A DNA stretch of 17,922 nt from Clostridia bacterium (lineage in GTDB: Bacteria > Bacillota > Clostridia > Peptostreptococcales > Anaerovoracaceae). Position numbers and translations under genes: made by a program. Below, piece after piece: positions 14,245 to 17,922 of this stretch. The first letter of the stretch is position 1. Each line of letters opens with the position of its first letter. Location of the stretch: assembly GCA_024682015.1 (NCBI GenBank), contig JAIKZT010000241.1, forward strand, positions 1 through 17,922, read 5' to 3'. The notes beneath the pieces were generated by a model. The model saw only the letters and a list, made by a program, of their open reading frames with translations, was not told the DNA's origin and ran no database searches.

Positions 14245-15513
14245 TTATCTGTTGAAATAGCGCAGCGCGTCGCCCGCCTGATACAGAGATCCGCAGACGA
14301 CGAGGATATCATCCGGGCCCAGCCTGCTTTCCGCCAGCGCGAGGCCTTCTTCCACGGCGCCGCCCGCCTCCGCCTCGATGCCCAGCTCCTCCCGGATGAC
14401 CCTCGCCAGTTCCCCGCAGGGAAGCGCGCGGCTGCTGTCCGGCGTGACGCACACGAAATCTTTAGCGAACGGCGCAAACTGCGCCAGCATGTCGCGGTAA
14501 TCCTTGTCCGCCATGACGCCCATCACGAACGACATCTTGCGGCCGGGCAGATACGTGCGCAGGCAATCCGCCAGCTGCTTCGCTCCGTCCGGATTGTGCG
14601 CGCCGTCCAGCAGCACGAGGGGCTTTTCGCGAAGGACCTGGAAACGCGCGTCCCAGCGGGTCTTCGCGAGGCCTTCCCGGATATCGCTTTCGCTGATGCG
14701 CCAGCCCGCCTGTTTCAGCGCGAGCAGGCAGTCCACCGCCGCCGCCGCGTTGGCCAGCTGATACGTGCCGGACAGGGGGATCCGAAGATCCGTAAAGCCC
14801 CGGTAGCCCAGCGTCTGACCGAAGATGCCGCGCTCCCGCACAGTGATGGACAGGGGATCCGTAACGGTGAGCGGACACGCCAGCTTTGCGCACGTCTTCC
14901 GGAAGACGGCCAGCGCCTCTTCGCTCTGGTCCTGAACGACCGCGGGGCAGCCCTTCTTGATGATGCCGGCCTTTTCCTCCGCAATCTTTGTGATCGTGTC
15001 GCCCAGGTATTCCGTATGGTCCAGGTCTATGTGCGTGATCACGCTGCAGGCCGGCTCGTCGATGACGTTCGTCGCGTCGAGCCTGCCGCCCATGCCCACC
15101 TCGAGCACGACGACGTCGCACTTGGCGCGCTCAAAGCAGACCATGGCCAGCGCCGTGATCCGCTCAAACACCGTGGGCTTGTCCTCCATCCCGTCGATGA
15201 CGGGCGCCAGGAAATCCGCGGCTTCGCACATGGCCTCGTCGGAGACGTCCTGCCCGTCGATGCGGATGCGCTCGTTGTAGCGCTGCAGATGGGGCGACGT
15301 ATACAGACCCGTCCGGTAGCCCGCCTGCTGCAGGACGGATGCGATCATGGCCGCGGTGCTGCCCTTGCCGTTCGTCCCCGCCACGTGCACGAAGCGCATG
15401 GCCTTCTGAGGGTCACCCGCCAGGCGCAGCAGTTCTCTGACCCGCGAAAGCCCGAGGCGGCTGCCCATCCAGTTGGAAATTTCCAGGAATGCGATGGTTT
15501 CTTCGTACGTCAT
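14245..15513 (-). CDS. folC: Folylpolyglutamate synthase / dihydrofolate synthase
   Basis: Adds glutamate residues to folates, which keeps them in the cell and raises enzyme affinity; many bacterial versions also make dihydrofolate from dihydropteroate. The 422-residue protein has the Mur-ligase-type P-loop GTNGKGST (46-53), LYTSPHLQRYNERIRIDG, VVLEVGMGGRLDATN, ITHIDLDHTEYLGDTITKIA followed by EKAGIIK, SGTYQLANAAAAVDCL, and LLDGAHNPDGAKQL in the C-terminal domain. The ATG overlaps the folT stop (ATGA), and GGAGG lies ten bases upstream, so it is coupled to folT. With folT it shares the upstream THF riboswitch, so uptake and polyglutamylation respond together to folate level. No folP or folB is nearby, which suggests salvage rather than full synthesis in this region. 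Confidence 0.96.
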   Translation of the reverse strand: MTYEETIAFLEISNWMGSRLGLSRVRELLRLAGDPQKAMRFVHVAGTNGKGSTAAMIASVLQQAGYRTGLYTSPHLQRYNERIRIDGQDVSDEAMCEAADFLAPVIDGMEDKPTVFERITALAMVCFERAKCDVVVLEVGMGGRLDATNVIDEPACSVITHIDLDHTEYLGDTITKIAEEKAGIIKKGCPAVVQDQSEEALAVFRKTCAKLACPLTVTDPLSITVRERGIFGQTLGYRGFTDLRIPLSGTYQLANAAAAVDCLLALKQAGWRISESDIREGLAKTRWDARFQVLREKPLVLLDGAHNPDGAKQLADCLRTYLPGRKMSFVMGVMADKDYRDMLAQFAPFAKDFVCVTPDSSRALPCGELARVIREELGIEAEAGGAVEEGLALAESRLGPDDILVVCGSLYQAGDALRYFNR

Positions 15514-16034
15514 GAGTGCTTCACCTCCGCCGGCAAAGACGGCCGGATGCGGTCGATGACCTTGCTGAGGGCCAGGATGACCGCGATCTGCACGACCGTC
15601 AGGATGCCGCTCTGCCCCACGCGCGTCGCGAGCAGTTCTTTGAACGGTGACCCGTACAGCAGCGAGATCCAGAACGTGTTGACGAGCAGGCCCAGAATAA
15701 ACTGGTTGATGATCACGGCGAAAGCTATGCGCGCAGCCGTCTGCTTCTTGTGGAAGAACAGGCCGAACACGAGCCCCATAAGGGCTGCCGTCGCCGTAAA
15801 TCCGGGAAAGTACGGTCCGATGGGAAACAGGATCGCGCCGATGAAATCCCCCAGGCCGCCGACGATGGCGGCTGCCGCAGGACCGAGCAGAATGGCCGCT
15901 ACGGCAACAGGGATGAAGGCGAACCCGATCTTCGTGCTCCAGGTATTGATGGATAAAAAGCGGTTGAGCACGATCTCCATCGCGATGAGAACGCCGAGCA
16001 AAACGAGTTTGTATACCTTGCTGTCTTTCTTCAA
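15510..16034 (-). CDS. folT: Folate-specific ECF transporter S component
   Basis: The substrate-binding membrane subunit of an energy-coupling-factor transporter for folate. I place the start at a TTG at 16034 (KKDSKVYKLVLLGVLIA follows), because AAAGGAG lies about eight bases upstream and all further upstream codons fall inside the riboswitch. The product is 174 residues with about five to six membrane helices. NRFLSINTWSTKIGFAFIPV, then LLGPAAAAIVGGLGDFIGAI, then LFPIGPYFPGFTATAALMGL is the typical FolT pattern. The EcfA/EcfA'/EcfT energising module is not in the window, as expected for a transporter sharing one module among several S components. It overlaps folC by four bases. Folate specificity is inferred from the riboswitch and folC partner as well as sequence. 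Confidence 0.93.
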   Translation of the reverse strand: MKKDSKVYKLVLLGVLIAMEIVLNRFLSINTWSTKIGFAFIPVAVAAILLGPAAAAIVGGLGDFIGAILFPIGPYFPGFTATAALMGLVFGLFFHKKQTAARIAFAVIINQFILGLLVNTFWISLLYGSPFKELLATRVGQSGILTVVQIAVILALSKVIDRIRPSLPAEVKHS

Positions 16035-16075
16035 AACGAAAACTCCTTTCTCGCTTACGCCTCGAAAGGAGTTTT
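16032..16075 (-). promoter_or_regulatory. Expression platform: hairpin burying the folT ribosome binding site
   Basis: On the minus strand AAAACTCCTTTC (16064-16075) is a perfect complement of GAAAGGAGTTTT (16039-16050), giving a 12-base stem with a 13-base loop that pairs up the whole AAGGAG site of folT. The stem is followed by CGTTTTG, where TTG is the start codon. GCCT just upstream of the stem can pair with AGGC in the loop, a competing fold. Control could be at translation initiation; partial termination at the TTTTCGTTTT is also conceivable. Confidence 0.75.
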
Positions 16076-16090
16076 TAGGCATCCTTCTTC

Positions 16091-16182
16091 GGCAGCGGAC
16101 GCGGGGCAGCACCGCGGCAAGCCTTCGTTCCAGGGCGACATCCCATCCCTTGGACACTTAACGCGCTGCTCCTACTCTGACC
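16091..16182 (-). promoter_or_regulatory. Tetrahydrofolate (THF) riboswitch aptamer
   Basis: On the minus strand the conserved THF aptamer blocks appear in order: AGAGTAG (16172-16178), GCGCGTTAAGTG, GATGGGATGTCG in the P3 loop region, AACGAAG, CCGCGGTG and GCGTCCGCT. The ends pair as GGTCAG with CTGCC (P1), GAGCAGCGCG with CCGCGGTGCTGC (P2), and TCCAAGGG with CCCTGGA (P3). The sequence closely follows the folT-type THF riboswitch known in Clostridia. It lies about 57 bases ahead of the folT start. Ligand binding normally lowers expression of folate transport and metabolism genes. Confidence 0.93.
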
Positions 16183-16207
16183 AGAAAGTGATTTTTTCTC
16201 TATCGGT

Positions 16208-16236
16208 ATTTTACTCTATTGTCCGCAGCTTCTCAA
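16208..16236 (-). promoter_or_regulatory. Promoter of the THF riboswitch-folT-folC transcript
   Basis: On the minus strand TTGAGA (16231-16236, 5 of 6), a 17-base spacer and TAAAAT (16208-16213, 5 of 6). The predicted start near 16200 leaves about 18 bases before the aptamer. A 14-base AT-rich palindrome TTTTTCATGAAAAA (16239-16252) sits directly upstream of the -35 and may act as an UP element or a binding site. Confidence 0.8.
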
Positions 16237-16305
16237 CTTTTTTCATGAAAAAGATGCTGCAGTCCGCACATTCTTTTGATGGGAGCCATCACCCTTTTCG
16301 ATGGA

Positions 16306-16755
16306 TCAGAACGGCACCTCGCCCTGCGCATCCTCCGGTACGCGCTCAAAACCGTCCTGCGGTCCGTCGGACGGGTCCTGCACGGATCTCTCCGCCTCCG
16401 GGGCGGGTGAAGCGCTCTGCTTTCTCTGAGACTTCACCGGCTCCCCGCCCAAACTCGTACCGATGCCGTCCGCCTTCAGCCAGGCACAGATCTGCACGGC
16501 TTCCTCCTTTGTAAACGTGATGCCCCGGCCCATCTTGCTGTGCGCAGGATCCCAGTCGCGGATGTCGTACCGCGCCGAACCTCCGTTCCAGCGCACGATG
16601 TTGAGCTCGCGGGTCCACCCCACGTTGCTCTTGCGCAGGATGCCCAACGTTTCGAGGATCTCGAACGTTACCTCGTCGTTTTCCGAGCGATAACCGGCCC
16701 TCGAGTCCTCCACGTTTTCCATGGGCCGTCTGTCCATCTTGTATTCTGTTTTCAT
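16306..16755 (-). CDS. PC4/YdbC-type single-stranded DNA-binding protein with SSB-like C-terminal tip
   Basis: A 149-residue protein. Residues about 28-95 match the PC4-like YdbC fold, which binds single-stranded DNA: VTFEILETLGIL, KSNVGWTRELNIVRWNGGSA, YDIRDWDPAHSKMGRGITF, then the helix TKEEAVQICAWLKAD. Residues about 100-138 are Ser/Pro/Gln/Glu-rich and probably disordered. The end ERVPEDAQGEVPF is acidic and closes in P-F, like the C-terminal tip of bacterial SSB (for example DDDIPF) that recruits repair proteins. Plain YdbC proteins are about 70-80 residues and lack this tail. I use the ATG at 16755 (AAAGGA upstream); an in-frame ATG at 16797 overlaps the -10 box. It is a single gene with a strong promoter. 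Fold assignment is confident; the SSB-like function of the tail is inference. Confidence 0.85.
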   Translation of the reverse strand: MKTEYKMDRRPMENVEDSRAGYRSENDEVTFEILETLGILRKSNVGWTRELNIVRWNGGSARYDIRDWDPAHSKMGRGITFTKEEAVQICAWLKADGIGTSLGGEPVKSQRKQSASPAPEAERSVQDPSDGPQDGFERVPEDAQGEVPF

Positions 16756-16796
16756 CTCTTCGTCCTTTCCGGCCCCGCACCGGAAAAAGCAATACA

Positions 16797-16825
16797 TTTA
16801 TACCATATATTAACTTATATGTCAA
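16797..16825 (-). promoter_or_regulatory. Strong promoter of the PC4/YdbC-like gene
   Basis: On the minus strand a perfect TTGACA (16820-16825), a 17-base spacer and TATAAA (16797-16802, 5 of 6) with an extended TGG just before it, in an AT-rich block. This is the best sigma-A promoter in the window and predicts a leader of about 35 bases to the ATG at 16755. Confidence 0.85.
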
Positions 16826-16842
16826 CAGATATTTTTAATAAA

Positions 16843-16872
16843 CTGAGTCAGGGGACGATTCCGCTGACTCAG
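16843..16872. repeat. Palindromic repeat, CTGAGTCA-armed copy
   Basis: CTGAGTCA (16843-16850) and TGACTCAG (16865-16872) are perfect eight-base inverted arms around GGGGACGATTCCGC. The centre GGGGACGATTCC differs by one base from the GGGGACGGTTCC cores at 4094-4116 and 6574-6599 (read on the minus strand), here on the plus strand and with different arms. It lies between the terminator of the surface protein gene and the promoter of the PC4-like gene. Confidence 0.7.
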
Positions 16873-16875
16873 CCA

Positions 16876-16915
16876 ATACAAAAGACCTGCCAGCGGTTTT
16901 AAGCCCGGGCAGGTC
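16876..16915 (-). terminator. Terminator after the surface repeat protein gene
   Basis: On the minus strand GACCTGCC (16908-16915) pairs with GGCAGGTC (16884-16891) over a 16-base loop, followed by TTTTGTATT. It lies 22 bases beyond the stop codon of the surface protein gene. Perfect eight-base GC-rich stem plus a T-rich tail make a good rho-independent terminator. Confidence 0.75.
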
Positions 16916-16937
16916 CTTCGTTATACTTTAACCTCTG

Positions 16938-17922
16938 CTATTCCATCGGCACCGTTTCCGCCTCGGCCTTCGGATTCAGGTCTCCGTCGACCCAGAACAG
17001 CGTCAGGGCGTCGGCAGCCGGATGCACAGCCGGAATGTCGCCCGGCGCGCTCACCCACGCGACCCCGAGGAAGCGTCCGTCGGCGTCGTATGCGGCCACG
17101 AGGACCGGTTCCGCCGCAGAGGCTTCGCCGGCGGTATGCACGTCGCCCGTGTTCGTCGTGACCGTGATGACGACCTCCCTGCTGTCTTTGTCGGTCAGTG
17201 TGCGTGTTTCCTTGTGCGTAAGGTCCGGCGCGATGTACACTTCCGTCGCCTTTCCGAGTTCGTCGCAGACGCTGCCGTCCGCAAGATGGTACGGATCCGG
17301 AGCGGTGACCGCGCAGTCCTCCAGCGTGATCCCGCCGTCAAAGTCGCAGAGGGCGCCGTCTGTTCCCTTGGCATGGATCCGGCTGCTGCGAACAGTCAGC
17401 GTTTCCCCGGAGGGCGTGCCGCCGATACCCCAGCGGCCTTCCACGATGATACTGGCGCCCTCGATCGTCAGAGCCGCGCCTTTCTCCACGAGGATGCCGC
17501 AGCCGCTGTTGCTCTCCACCATCAGCATGCCCGGCCCCGTGATCGTGAGATCCTTGCTCGTCGAAACGGCCTCCGTGCCGCCGCTCAGAAGCGCGCTGTC
17601 TGCAATGTACAGCGTCAGGCCGTCGATCCCATTGATGATCACGTAGCTGCCCTTGTTGATGCAGCTGCCGCTGACGGTCAGCACGTTCGTCTCAGCGTCG
17701 TAAGCGAAGCGGCCGTTACCGAGCACATCGGCGGCGTTCAGCGCGTCGACCTGCGTCCCTGCGATCCACAGCTCGTATTTCGTCGGTTCGATCGTGAGTT
17801 CCTTGACCGGGTTCCCGTCCTTGTCCAGGCTCGACCCGGTCGTGAGGACTGTGTCCTTCGGCGCGGTGATCCCGCAGCCCTCGAAGGTGACGCCGCCAGA
17901 GAATAAATAGATCGCATAGGTC
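16938..17922 (-). CDS. Surface-type protein with repeated beta-strand units (N-terminus beyond window)
   Basis: The reading frame is open to the right edge, so only the last 327 residues are seen; a GTG at 17726 is probably internal. The sequence is rich in short Gly-containing beta-strands (DGLTLYIADSALLSGGTEAV, DLTITGPGMLMVESNSGCGI, GAALTIEGASIIVEG), like a beta-helix. It contains a duplicated element 187 residues apart: YLFSGGVTFEGCGITAP up to LTIEP at 17784-17915, and CDFDGGITLEDCAVTAP up to VYIAP at 17226-17354. Between them KYELWIAGTQVDALNAADVL starts a new unit of a type seen in secreted Clostridial proteins. The last 60 residues (VLVAAYDADGRFLGVAWVSA, then ALTLFWVDGD) resemble a common C-terminal domain of such surface proteins. 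Export and surface location are inferred, as the signal peptide is outside. Function is unknown. Confidence 0.75.
   Translation of the reverse strand, partial: TYAIYLFSGGVTFEGCGITAPKDTVLTTGSSLDKDGNPVKELTIEPTKYELWIAGTQVDALNAADVLGNGRFAYDAETNVLTVSGSCINKGSYVIINGIDGLTLYIADSALLSGGTEAVSTSKDLTITGPGMLMVESNSGCGILVEKGAALTIEGASIIVEGRWGIGGTPSGETLTVRSSRIHAKGTDGALCDFDGGITLEDCAVTAPDPYHLADGSVCDELGKATEVYIAPDLTHKETRTLTDKDSREVVITVTTNTGDVHTAGEASAAEPVLVAAYDADGRFLGVAWVSAPGDIPAVHPAADALTLFWVDGDLNPKAEAETVPME

Noticed and set aside
15510..16157. A longer folT starting at 16157 (215 residues)
   Set aside because: The extra N-terminus (MSKGWDVALERRL...) translates the riboswitch aptamer itself and has no ribosome binding site.
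14185..16161. A 658-codon open frame on the plus strand opposite folC and folT
   Set aside because: Antisense to conserved folC and folT and overlapping the THF riboswitch; composition is that of a shadow frame with no recognisable motif.
16306..16797. A longer start at 16797 for the PC4/YdbC-like protein
   Set aside because: That ATG lies on the -10 box of the gene's own promoter, so it would not be transcribed; the ATG at 16755 has a good ribosome binding site.
1..17922. tRNA, rRNA, transposase, integrase or attachment sites
   Set aside because: I looked for T-loop GGTTCRA patterns with partners, transposase motifs and terminal direct repeats and found none that hold up by eye.

Overview
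The window looks like part of a chromosome from a GC-rich member of the Clostridia (Firmicutes). The evidence is the gene order SRP RNA - dnaX - ebfC - recR (the classic Firmicutes block), a pcrA-ligA pair, a tetrahydrofolate riboswitch in front of folT-folC, surface proteins with SLH domains or beta-strand repeats, and strong AGGAGG ribosome binding sites. I cannot name the genus. No phage, transposon, CRISPR array, tRNA or defence island is visible; most genes are housekeeping.

Layout: apart from the AraC-type regulator at the left edge (47-991, +), every gene is on the minus strand. Reading right to left as transcribed, I infer seven units. (1) A repeat-containing surface protein open at the right edge, ending in a terminator near 16884-16915. 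(2) A single gene with a near-consensus promoter encoding a PC4/YdbC-type ssDNA-binding protein. (3) Promoter, tetrahydrofolate riboswitch, folT and folC, with a terminator at 14214-14238. (4) Promoter, 5-formyl-THF cyclo-ligase, a uridine-kinase-like nucleoside kinase, pcrA and ligA, tightly packed or overlapping. (5) A single SLH-domain protein with its own promoter. (6) Promoter, small SRP RNA and terminator. (7) dnaX, ebfC and recR, probably continuing into a D-aminoacylase-like amidohydrolase, a beta-lactamase-fold serine hydrolase and lgt.

Functional themes: folate uptake, retention and salvage (folT, folC, 5-formyl-THF cyclo-ligase), with the first two under folate feedback; replication and repair (dnaX, ebfC, recR, pcrA, ligA and the PC4-like protein); protein export and envelope (SRP RNA, lgt, SLH protein, surface repeat protein); and a small pair likely acting on D-amino-acid compounds or peptides.

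The points most worth a second look are the PC4/YdbC protein ending in an SSB-like acidic tip (GEVPF), a hairpin that buries the folT ribosome binding site below the THF aptamer, a dispersed palindromic repeat with the shared core GGGGACNNTTCC at three places (four copies), a dnaX gene that encodes only the clamp-loader ATPase part, and a PBP-A-like serine hydrolase with no export signal next to a D-aminoacylase homologue. I did not find a clearly new multi-gene system.
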